A stretch of DNA of 64,000 nucleotides from assembly GCA_027559495.1 (NCBI GenBank), contig JAMXSV010000003.1, positions 2,046,001 to 2,110,000 on the forward strand, read 5' to 3'. The stretch comes from Aurifilum marmelostoma. Taxonomy: Eukaryota; Ascomycota; Sordariomycetes; Diaporthales; Cryphonectriaceae. The notes under the pieces were generated by a model. That model saw nothing but the letters and a program-made list of their open reading frames with translations, searched no databases and was not told the origin of the DNA. Positions 13,551 through 24,018 of the stretch are shown piece after piece (within the stretch, counting starts at the first letter, position 1; each line of letters begins with the position of its first letter). A program made the translations under genes and the position numbers.

Positions 13551-14903
13551 ATGGTCGCTGTGGAGATTCGCAAGTCCGGCAACTTGGCCGAAGTCGTTGC
13601 TGCTCAGCAGCAGATCGTCAAAGACATCCTTCCTGATGATATCAAGGATGGCGTCCTGGTGCCCCTCAAGACAACTCTTGAACTTCGAGACGACCATGCC
13701 TGCATGCATGTCATCATCACACGGGCACCCGTTAAGTCAGCTAATGCTGTCATCACGTGAGGCCTCTCCCTGTTGTCGTCCTCTCCTCGCTCAGCCGGCC
13801 CCTCCTCCTCCCCGACATACAATTGGTGTTCAAACTAACCAATGATCTCCTGCAGACTCCTTCGCGCCGTCCTGCCTGAGGAGATCGCTAAGGGCATGCC
13901 TCACCTGCGGCGGTGTGCAAAGCCGGCTGATCTTCCACCTCATCTGAAGGCACAGTTCATGCATAAGAACCCTGCGAGCCGACAGCTACATACCGGGAAG
14001 TCTCAGTGGATCTACATTATTCTCGGCCCGGAGACACAACTATCACAGCAAGAGTTGGTAGATAAATTATGTTGTATCGAGGGCATGGCCCCGACCCCTT
14101 GGCTGGCCAGCATTCCTGTGCCGACTTTGGCACCAACGTCCCAGGTCCAGGCTGCCATGTGGTCGGAACAATTCTGGCCTTGCGTTTATCGCAAAAACAA
14201 CCCTCTGGGTCCACACCCTAGCATGGTGACCCGACATACAGACGACATTAGACCGGATGCTGCCATCTGGATGGCCCTTGCCCACAAGATCGCTGACGAG
14301 GGCAAAGGTGCTGGCTATGGCGAAGCGATAGGCGCTTGCATAATCCACCGCAGCGCTGCCGGCTGTCGCATCGTGGCCCTGGCAGCCGATGCTCGATGGA
14401 ACAAACAGCTACCCATTGGCACCGGTAACCCGATGGCTCATTGCGTGATGCGGGCGATCAGCATGGTTGCGCAAAAGCTTGTCCGAGCAGAGAAGCGAGA
14501 GAACACTGAGAAGACCGGGCCCATCCTCGAGTTTGAGGCATTCCAGGACAAGCCCCTCCTGACCGCCGAGGAGAAGATCTTCCAAGAGGACCACCCCACG
14601 CCGGACGGGTACCTCTGCCACGACCTGGAGCTCTACCTCACCCATGAGCCCTGCGTCATGTGCTCTATGGCCATTCTGCACTCGCGCATGGGCAAAGTGG
14701 TGTTTTGTCAGCGCATGACCCTGACGGGCGGCATGGCTGCCGAGGTCCGCGGCCACAATCAGCCTCACCTAGCAGAGTACGGTGGTGGTAATGGCCTGGG
14801 CCTGTTCTGGCGCCGAGAGCTCAACTGGAGCCTGATCGCCTGGGAATGGGAAGGTGACAACTGCGTCCACAAGCACCCTGCAGACCAGAGGGTTCACGCT
14901 TAA
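13551..14903 (+). CDS. TAD3: tRNA-specific adenosine deaminase subunit Tad3
   Basis: Non-catalytic partner of Tad2 in the heterodimer that converts A34 to inosine in tRNA anticodons. Two exons, 13551-13756 and 13856-14903, with a 99-nt phase-2 intron (GTGAGG..CTGCAG, branch-like CTAAC), encode 417 residues. The start ATG has a good context (CAACATGG). The C-terminal half is a cytidine/deoxycytidylate deaminase fold. The first zinc motif reads AHCVMRAI (His264, Val266), with Val where catalytic deaminases have Glu. This is the hallmark of Tad3 against Tad2. The second zinc motif is EPCVMCSMA (Cys335, Cys338). The N-terminal ~200 residues correspond to the Tad3-specific region thought to help bind tRNA. 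The gene is expected to be essential. Confidence 0.95.
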
Positions 14904-15861
14904 GCTGCTGTTTGATTATTGGCTCAAGAAGAGCGCAGTCGGCAATCAGCAGCAAAGAAGAACGATGCACCAACCCGCATAATGGAACTGGCTCCTCAGG
15001 GAGCAGGCAAGCAAGCATTTTAAGCATTTGGAGGACTTGTCAGAGGAGTTAGGTAATCCTCTCATTCGGTTCGGGAGTTACTGGCAGGACATGATACCAT
15101 ACATTGTTTCGGTGACCAGCACTTTTTACGGCGTTACGTACCTAACGGTTCAGGCGAGGCAGATGCCCCTGTCAATTGTTTTGAGCAAGGAGCATGTGAA
15201 TTTTGTCCCTCTCTCTCCTCTTGTCTCTATGATGAGCTTTTTGTTAGCATGACAATAGCTATGTGGCGCATCAGCAAGGATAGGCTGAGGAATGCATTGT
15301 GCCAAATCTATCGCAGCAGTGGATCGGCAGATGGAGCTGAACACTGTACATATGCTTATGGTAGAAGAAAGAAGAGAGATGATAGGCTTGTATCAATATT
15401 TCTGTGTGGACAGGCAAGAGGAATTATTTTTTTTGACCAATACCCACGTCGGTGTGTAGAAGAAATAATTTATCAATACAACTCTTGTTGGCGGGCTAGC
15501 ACAAGGCTGTTCCCAAGCCGTTACCCCCTGCCTCGATAACCAACCTGGAAAAGAGGGGGAGGGAGGGGCAAATGGCTAGAGATCGTAGCAGTCCAGCCCG
15601 AATCGATTCCAAGCTCTTTCTTGTTTCTTTGCCCTCGATTCATCATCAGAAGTTGGCATTTCTTTTGTTGTTCTTCCCCTCATTCCCCTCTGATTGTGGG
15701 TCACCCTCCCGCAACATTCCCTTGCATGAGCCGTGCTATCGCTGACCTGCACTTTTTAGTGGAACACGTCTGCGCCCTGGGTCCAGCAGCTCAACTGCAA
15801 CATGCCCCTTTGACTCCTCGAGAAACCACCACACTTTCGGTGCCTCGTCAAGGTGCCTTTT
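14904..15861 (+). other. Intergenic region and RNH1 leader
   Basis: 3' flank of TAD3 followed by the leader of the RNase H1 gene. The last 250 bases are pyrimidine-rich. An upstream ATG at 15726 opens a 48-codon frame ending at 15872, ten bases beyond the first RNH1 ATG. It matters only if transcription starts before 15726. Confidence 0.5.
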
Positions 15862-16845
15862 ATGCCCTTTGATCACCCGAAGATCGGACTCGCGAGGTCT
15901 CTAACCCTCTGGAAAGGGCCCTTCTGGAGCGGCTTCCGGTCTCTTAGGCAGCACACACGTTCTCCTTTAATCAAAAACTTCTCCAGCAAGACGCACTCGA
16001 CACGCAACCCTACCCGATCGCGACTTCGCTCGGCCTTGAAGGCGGTCCTCCTCGCGATACGAGCCGCCAGCATGCCGAAGCCCAAGAGCAATGGTTTAGC
16101 TGCAACAGGGGCGGCCGCCGAGGCCCTGCTACCCGAAGCATCCCCTACCTCGAAACCTTACAAGCGCAAGCGGCGGCCTGGAGAGGAACGATACTATGCT
16201 GTGCGGGCTGGTCGCGTTCCCGGAGTATATACGACCTGGCTGGAGTGCCAGGCCAACATCAACGGCTTTGCAGGCGCGGTCTGTAAGTTGGTGAACCTGG
16301 CTTCTTTGAGCTGTCGCTCCCGTCGGCCCACATTCTCTGGGAAGCAGCAAGACTGATCTACTCGTCCAAAATGCCCAGTCAAGGCCTTTCCTACCCGTGA
16401 GGAGGCAGCCCTCTTTGCAGCCGGCAAGAACCCGAATCCCGAATCGAACCCCAATCGCTTCTACGCTGTCGCCGTAGGCAAGCACCCTGGTATCTACACC
16501 GAGTGGGCTGATGCCCAGGCTGCATACACTGGTGTCAAGGCGCCCAAGTACAAGAGGTTCGACACGCGCGAGGCGGCAGAGCAGTGGATGCAGACGTTCC
16601 CGCCCATGACACCTTCTTTCCTCGATGACGACGCCCCAGACGGAGACGAGGAGGACGAAGACGATTTTCTCATGCCGTCTGGCAAGAAGGTCAAGACTGG
16701 ACTCGAGCTGTCTCTAGGCGGCGACATGGATTTTGGCCTGGAGGAGGTATACACGGACGGTAGTACCCTCTCCAATGGCCAAGAAGGCGCTGTGGCGGGC
16801 GTCGGGGTGTATTTTGGTGACAGGGACCCGAGGTTCGTATTAGAC

Positions 16846-16906
<61 letters not shown>

Positions 16907-17360
16907 ACACACCACATCCCATGGCCCGATCAATCCGTCTGAACTCTGATTGACAGCATTGACACAAAGAAACATCTCTGAGCGTCTGCCCGGCGAAGTT
17001 CAGACCAACCAGCGAGCCGAGCTGACAGCGATCCTCCGAGCGCTGCAGTCTGTGCCCCCCCAGCGAGGCATCCTGATCTGGTCTGATTCCACGTACGCAA
17101 TCAAGTGTGTGACGGAGTGGTTTACCAAGTGGGAAGCCAACGGCTGGAAGACACACAAGGGTCCGGTGCAGAACCGTGACCTGGTCGAGGCGACTCTCCA
17201 GGAGATCCGTAAGCGTGAGGCGCTTGGCACCAAGACGGTCATCAAGTGGATCAAGGGCCACGAGGGCAATCGTGGCAATGTTGAGGCAGACGGATTGGCG
17301 GTCAAGGGCGCCAATGAGGCCAAGGCTTCAGCGGTCGAAACCAAGAGAAGGCGACGTTGA
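15862..17360 (+). CDS. RNH1: Ribonuclease H1 with two hybrid-binding domains
   Basis: Degrades the RNA of RNA/DNA hybrids. Exons 15862-16282, 16379-16832 and 16970-17360 give 421 residues. Two caulimovirus-viroplasmin-type hybrid-binding domains lie at about 111-155 and 165-210, the second joined by an acidic linker to the RNase H fold (about 260-405). Catalytic residues are visible: Asp267 (YTDGS), Glu309 (NQRAELT), Asp331 (WSDSTY), His389 (KGHEGN) and Asp399 (VEADGLA). Intron 1 (96 nt) is GTAAGT..CCCAG. Intron 2 (137 nt) has a weak donor, GTTCGT, ends at CACAAAG and contains a (CA)27 repeat. Only this acceptor restores the family sequence; the nearer GACAG would give an early stop. Residues 1-70 are basic and nearly free of acids, and a second ATG at 16072 (Met71) has a better context, which suggests mitochondrial and nuclear forms. 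Confidence 0.94.
16847..16912. repeat. (AC)n microsatellite inside RNH1 intron 2
   Basis: Twenty-seven uninterrupted AC units (16847-16900), one AT interruption, then five more AC units. The tract begins 14 bases after the donor of RNH1 intron 2 and makes up about half of the intron. Confidence 0.98.
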
Positions 17361-18754
17361 GCGAAGAAGAAATGGCGGGCAACTTTTGGCACAAGGAAAT
17401 CGCCTTTTATGATAAGAATGACTACCACAGTCTTACACACAGAAGACGAGGCATGGGATAGCAGTGGTAAGGCACATGGGACATGCCACGTCTCGCGCGC
17501 TTTTTGTGGGTGGACGACTTTATGACGCGATCCCCATCGAACTGGTCTGATCAGGCAGACTTGATGGATGCTTATAGCGCTGGCAAGATAACAGGCTGTG
17601 CATTGCTCAGACAGGGCCATGGGCGAACCCGAACATCAAGCTCAGGGAGGTTCTTCTCTTCGTCATCTTTTCTCCACCCCTTGTTTTGTTCTTTGGCGTG
17701 GCGTTCTTGGTATTGCCTTATTTTTGCCATTTCGCAAAGCCGTGCGTACGGATGGAAGACAGGTGTACACAGATCAGCTGGACTACTTGCCAACTTACAG
17801 GCTGGGACAACTTGTGGAACTTTTCGTCTCTTCTCACTTCACTTTCTGCTCTCTGCTGCGAATATACAAGTCAGGTGATCCGAAGCTGGAAAGGCCTGTG
17901 GAGTGTGGCCACGCATTTGCTCGATGGAGAACGAGAGGAGTGAGAAAGACAGAGAGGACAGAAGAAAGAATCAAAGAGAGCATATAGGGCATGATATCTG
18001 ATGGCTCGTGGATGGATTTATTTAGCTGAATCATTGCTACTATAGTCTATTCTCTGCCCCTGGCCCCCCCCCCCCCACCCCGCTTTCTCTTGTGGTACTG
18101 TACGGTACAGTTCACTTGGCGTCCATGCTACAAGCCCCCTCGGCTCAGTCTTCCGCGGCGGTCCCGCAGTGGTTCGCGCTAAGCCTTGGCCGCGAGCCGG
18201 CCTCGGGGTCTTCCCCTTATCTCGGGATGCATGTTTCCTTGTGTTTTTTTTTTTTGGCCCTTTCTTCTCTGCACTGAAGTAATCCATCTCGACGACACTC
18301 TCCACGGCCATCTTAAAAAGAGCCCAGCACCTATCCCGTCTGGCCCTCTCTGACCATACATCGCGTCCCCAGTAAACTACATAACGTCATTCATTCAACA
18401 ACACACCCACTTTTTTCGTTGATATTGACCCGTATAGCGTAGGTGATCCTGCAGCACTTTGGAGCGATTGTTTTCTTTTGAGATCTAGTCGGTCAAAGTG
18501 GCGTTCATCGTCTCAGTTCAGAGGCACCATCAAGGCAGACTCCATGATTCAATAACACATCGCCCCGTCTCCTTCCCACCAGGTTACCACTACCTGCCGG
18601 CCTTGCGTGCGAGCAAGGACGATTCCGGAGTGACTTGAGACATATCTTCTCTCACTCCAGTGTCAAACTCGTTATCTGTTCTTCTCCCCCGCCCCCCCAA
18701 AACCAACCGTGCCTTGCCTCGTGAGGAGGGAAATAGACGTCTAGAGCAGCCAAC
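17361..18754. other. Intergenic region (RNH1 3' flank, NHA1 promoter)
   Basis: No supportable coding frame. It contains a C13 homopolymer at 18064-18076, a T-rich tract near 18245-18258 and a C/T-rich leader right before the antiporter ATG. No regulatory site can be named with confidence. Confidence 0.5.
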
Positions 18755-21045
18755 ATGCCGACTCTCGCGTTGACCAACTTCAACATTGTTGTCTCCGTCC
18801 TGGGAGGATGGGTTTCGCTATTTGGGCTGGTGAGCTACCTGATGAAGGAGAACTTCTATCTTTCAGAGGCCTGTGAGTAGCCGTCTGTCCACCGTGGGGA
18901 AAGAACGAGGGGCGAAGAGAGCATCAGCTGAGCTGACCACCCCTGTGCCAAGTGATATCGCTCTTGGCCGGAGTTGCGTTCTCGCCTCATGGCGCAAATC
19001 TCATACGACCTCTTGATTATGCGTAGGTCGCTTGCTGTTTTCTTGCTCTGTTGGGACGGCAGATCCTCACACCATCCCTTCACTTTCTGGAAATAATACG
19101 TGCTGGAGCTGATCCGGTTGTGCAGTGGCTCCTCAGCGGACCTCGATGCCATCAACCTCTACTTCTCGCGCCTCGTCCTCGGCGTGCAGCTTGTTCTCGC
19201 CGGTGTACAGCTCCCTAGCCGGTACCTCAAGGCCCAATGGCGCCCCCCTCTCCGTCCTGCTCGGCCCCATCATGGCGTGCATGTGGATCGCCACCTCCCT
19301 GCTCATCTGGGGCCTTGTGCCCAATCTGCCCTTTCTTCATGCTCTGGCCATCGGCTCCTGCGTGACCCCCACAGATCCTATCCTGTCCAACGTTATCGTC
19401 AAGGGAAAGTACGCGGACCACAACGTTCCTAAGGACCTGCAGCAGATCATCATTGCTGAGTCGGGCGCCAACGATGGATTAGGGTACCCGTTCTTGTTCC
19501 TGGCACTGTACCTCATCAAGTATGTTGGTACGGGGTCGGGGGTGGCCGGTCAGCAAGGAGGGGCAGGTGCGGCAATGGGCATGTGGTTTGGAGAGACGTG
19601 GGGTTATACGATCCTCTTGAGTGTGCTCTATGGCTTCGTCGTCGGATGGATCGCCAAGGAGCTTCTGCATTGTAAGCATTCATGACCTGCCATCGCAACG
19701 ACTGGAAAGAGGTCGAAGACACGGACGAACGGCTGATTGATGATCTATCGCATGACAGGGGCCGAGGAACGCAAATACGTCGACCGGGAGAGTTTTCTGG
19801 TTTTCGCCATCTCACTTGCGCTCTTCATCATTGGGACCTGCGGAATGATTGGCAGTGATGAGTGAGTCTCGGCGAGACTCTTCTCTCCCTTCCGTGGATT
19901 ACCAATCTGACATTTTCACAGCGTCCTCGCGTGCTTCATCGCTGGCAATTCCTTCACATGGGACGATTGGTTCCGCCTCGAGACCATCGATGACTCTTTG
20001 CAACCCACCATCGACATGGTAGGTTTCTTAAGCGTATCCGTCCTTTCCGAGCAAGAAATTTGGCTACTGACGCAGCATCACAATGATAGCTCCTCAACGT
20101 CACCATTTTCATGTGGTACGGTGCCGTATGCCCCTGGAATATGTTTCGAGAGAACTCGGTCATCCCTCTATACCGTTTGGTGCCCCTCGGCATCTTGATC
20201 CTACTGGTTCGAAGGCTTCCCTGGATATTGGCCATCCACAAGAAGATCCCTCAGATCGAACACTTGCGGCAGGCCATATTCGTGGGATTCTTTGGGCCGA
20301 TGGGCGTGTCGGCCATATTCTACTTATACATCACCAATGAGTTCCTAGACACTCTCAAGGATGAGAATGGCGACCTCAGAAGTGATGTGGCAAAGCTGCC
20401 GGAGACGGTTCTAGTCGTGGTCTGGTTTCTGTGTATATGCAGTGCGGTGAGTACAGGCCCGCCTTGTCCTCGGCACTTGGCCTTCTTCCTTCTTGTTCTG
20501 ACAGCCGTACTTATATATCACAGGTCGTCCATGGTCTTAGTATACCCCTGGGCAAACTAGGCTACTATCTGCCCCAGACCATCTCCCGCGCTGTGACGGA
20601 CGAACCAGAGACGGGCGGCGGCGGGTTCCATATCCGCAGTCGCGTCAGCAGCAGCGGCCTCCGCCTTCCTACCTTTATGTCCACATCGCGCCGCAACTCG
20701 GACGAGCATACCCGTGGCACGGGGCCCCGCAGCCCTGGTACTTCGAGGGCGAACTCAGTGCGGCCTGTGTGGAGAATTGGTGGGAGCGTCATACCGCCCA
20801 ACAAGGCCGGAGAAGAAGAAGAAGGACAGGGCGGGGTTCGCTCAAGGGAAGGCGCCCGCGTTGGTGGTGAGGATGGAGGAAGTGGGTCGGGTGCTGCACC
20901 GGCTTACGACCCGGCTGAGCGGACTATTCGGTTCCCTGATGAGCCTCACGATAACGTCACGGCTGCTGGGCAACGGAGAGTAGAGGGTGCTGAGCCTTCT
21001 GCGCCCGGCACTCCTCGCCCCCCTTCTCCTCATTCTATCGGTTGA
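18755..21045 (+). CDS. NHA1: Alkali metal cation/H+ antiporter, Nha1 type (one-base frame anomaly)
   Basis: Plasma-membrane Na+(K+)/H+ exchanger (CPA1 family). Seven exons: 18755-18872, 18953-19022, 19126-19671, 19759-19861, 19922-20018, 20090-20446, 20524-21045. All introns have GT..AG ends and consistent phases. The family signatures TPTDPILSN, ESGANDGLGYPF and DVLACFIAGNSFTWDDWF are present among about a dozen membrane segments, followed by a ~150-residue hydrophilic Ser/Glu/Gly-rich tail that is short beside the yeast protein. Within exon 3 the conserved sequence moves from one frame (ending near KAQWR) to another (starting PLSVLLGP) at a C6 run at 19243-19248. One C fewer would give about 603 residues. 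As written the frame closes early, so this is either a sequencing error or a real lesion. No intron of normal size fixes it. Confidence 0.85.
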
Positions 21046-24018
21046 GAACGGCCTGCTCGGTGGGCCACTTTTGACATGCGTGGAGGGAATATGTGCTGCA
21101 GAGTGGTTTGGTTTTGGGGGGTTTATTTCTTCTCCACCCATTAGTGGCATCTTGTGGCAAAGCATTAGTTTAATGCCGGCCCCAGATACATTTTTTATTC
21201 CCCTTCCCCTTTCCTTTTTCTATTGGCAAATCTTCCAGTTGGTATCCGCCTATGCGCATGCAAATTCACCACCTTCAACAAACTCTACGAATTCGATGTG
21301 CAGGCTGACCTGCTCGGATCAATATGGAATGTATGTCCATGTACATATATCTACGCAAGTGGGCATAGACAGACAGCCCAGCACATCGACTCTATAGATC
21401 GTACCTTCAGATAGCATCAGCAAGGGTCTTCTGCAGTGCACCAGCATCCTGACTTTATCGCATGATATCCTGACTGGTTGGATCCAGAGCGTGCATGCAC
21501 GCTCTTTTTAGATGTCGCTTTTCCGACCACCCGACGCTACACTAGTGCTACTCACGACTTGCCCCCCGCCTCCTCCTCCCCTCTTTTTGCTCGAAGGTGG
21601 TCTGGCTCTGGCCCCTTCTTCGTATTGAGCTAATCTGGCTTTTCATCTGCATACTACATACATACTTTGATTAGTCTACCATGCGACTCCGCACTCGGCT
21701 AAGGCTGCTGCAAAGACTGCATGAGATAGTTGACAGGGATGGTTTTAAGTGCAGGAATCACCGATGTAGCCTTTAGCATATGTAATACTACTATGGATCC
21801 TGTTTATTATCGTGCCTTGTGCCCTGCTAGATGGGATATATCGGATGAGAGCGGTTAAAAAGCTTAAAAAAAAAAAAAAAGACAACGCTGCATCGCAGGT
21901 GGGAGGGCTACAAGGGAAAGAGAAGGAGTGCAGGGGACCACAATTGGCAGCGATGGCTAGCCGCTTCAAGAGGAGGGGAATCTTTCGTCTGTCTTGTACT
22001 CTGACGTCGATCGGAGCCACGCAGTCTCGGATGCGTTGAGTACTGGGGCCCTCGCTCTTGCCTGTGAATGGTTGCTGATGTTGAGCTGCGACGTACGAGC
22101 AAGTGAGGAGAGGAGCTCGAGGACCGGATGAGGTGAAAACGAGCGCGCACTGCGCGGCTGTTTGCCCCCAGACCCCTGCGCCCACTGGGAGGCTGTTGTT
22201 TACCAATGAACTCCTCCACATCTGGGGCTGCGAGCGTGTGGGAGAAACAACATGACGTGGTCGTACTCAACGCCTTTCTTTGCTTGGTAGGGGTCATGAG
22301 TCCGGTACACTTGGGCTTGGAAAATATCGCCCTTGTGCAGGTCAATCTACGGTATGGGGGTGGGTGCATGGGCCTCCTCTGGCAGGAGGGTGGTGAAATC
22401 GAAAGAAAAAAAGACGGCCTGTCTTGCCTTGCAGACAGAAGGGGGGTTGGCAAACCGATCTTTCTGGCGAGATTTCGCGCGGTGCGTGGTTTTGGGCGGA
22501 AGATGGTGTGTGACTAAAGCACATAGTATATGTATGGTACATTACGTAGTACCGGGAGCTGCAGTACATACGTGTCTTGGGCCCTGTCTACTGCGATGCC
22601 AGGCCGGGAAGGGGATGTGTAGAAGGAGACGGACGGACAGGATGAATGCGAAATGCTAGATCTCTTTTTTTTCGTCGTTGAGTGTAAAGGCTTGCACACT
22701 TTTTGGATACTGCAGACAAAAGTCCTATTACGAAAGCTGAGACAAGTACAGAAGCACCTTGACGGTACCTCGACACGTGCTCTATTGATCTGCGGAGGCG
22801 CCGCAGTGAAACATTCAAGATGCCAGTCTTCAGAAGGACCCCGTGGGGGTGGTTATTTCGATGAGAATGTCCTTCCAATGGACAGCTGGACCTGGAATGC
22901 TTACAGTACTGAAGGGAACCCAGAGTCAGGGTTCTCCAGGGGCTGATGGTTGGGGAGGCAGGCCCTAAAGCGGAGACTTTACTGTGCCGGCTGTGAGATT
23001 GGCCCACTAAGCAACGCGGGGAGACCCCCTGAGCGGCTTCCAGCACAAGGGAAGAAGAAGAGAGGGAAAAAAGGACCTGGCCTGCTGTAGCACTTACAGA
23101 GATACGAAGACGCTATAAAGACTTGTTCATTCTAGGTGTAAAATCGCCAGGCCACGGCAGCGGGGCCCACCTCTCTCTGGTCCTCTTTCCCCCCAGGCTT
23201 CTAGTATTGAATCAGTCAAACAATTACAAACCGGCAGGCTCAAAGCGACTCCAACAAGCAGCGTCCACTGCCTTCCAGCGACGATAAGCCCCCTGTTGTA
23301 GTGGGACACATCGCTAACCAGGCCGGGGACGCCACCCTTGACGACATCTGCAGCAACAGTTCCACGACATCGAGTTTACAGATTTAGTAGTCATAGTGGT
23401 AGTAGTACAGAGAAGAGTGTGTGTGCTGGGTCCTGTGCCGCGCCCATGCCCTGCTTGCCCTGCCAAGTCATCGCGCCTGGTCCCTGGTTTGTTCCAGGCC
23501 GCCCCCCCCCCCCCCTCTCTCTCCCAATCAGAAGAATTCACCCCTCTGGTCCTGCGTGCCGCCTCAGTGTCAGCAGCGCCTTTGGCATTGGCTCGTTGCC
23601 ATCCCTGCATCAAACTCCACACCGTCCCCACCGCCTCTGCGTGTTGTCCAACCAGGGAAATTCTCCTCTGTCAACCTCAACTTCGCTGCACTTTGCGTCT
23701 TTGACTCTTTCTTCATACATCAAATCCACACCACACCCAAACTCGACCTCGATTCCGACCCCTCGTCACCCACCCCACCTCCAGCTCTCACCTCTGCTCA
23801 ACAACCACCCTGCCAACAGGCAGTTGGGCACAATCCTCCCTCCAGCTTAAAACCCCTCGGCACGCCCACCAGACGACGCGACACCGGCCCATCCGACTGA
23901 CCACCCAGCAGCACCACGCAAGCCTACCCGGGCGGATTGAATTCCGGCTTCAGTCCCCGACCCTCAACGCTTACGGACACCGTTTTCTTCGCCATCACCC
24001 TGCTCCCCTCCCAACACC
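21046..24018. other. 3-kb intergenic region and long MGA2 leader
   Basis: No supported gene. It holds A-rich and T-rich runs near 21865-21880 and 22661-22672, a TAC/GTA-rich palindromic patch near 22520-22575, a C14 tract at 23502-23515 and a strongly C-rich leader from about 23450 to the MGA2 ATG. A 134-codon open frame starts at an ATG at 23446 and ends at 23850, upstream of MGA2. Confidence 0.5.

Noticed and set aside
16951..16956. GACAG as acceptor of RNH1 intron 2
   Set aside because: It gives a stop within eight codons and loses the conserved R-N-I-S-E junction, which the CACAAAG acceptor keeps.
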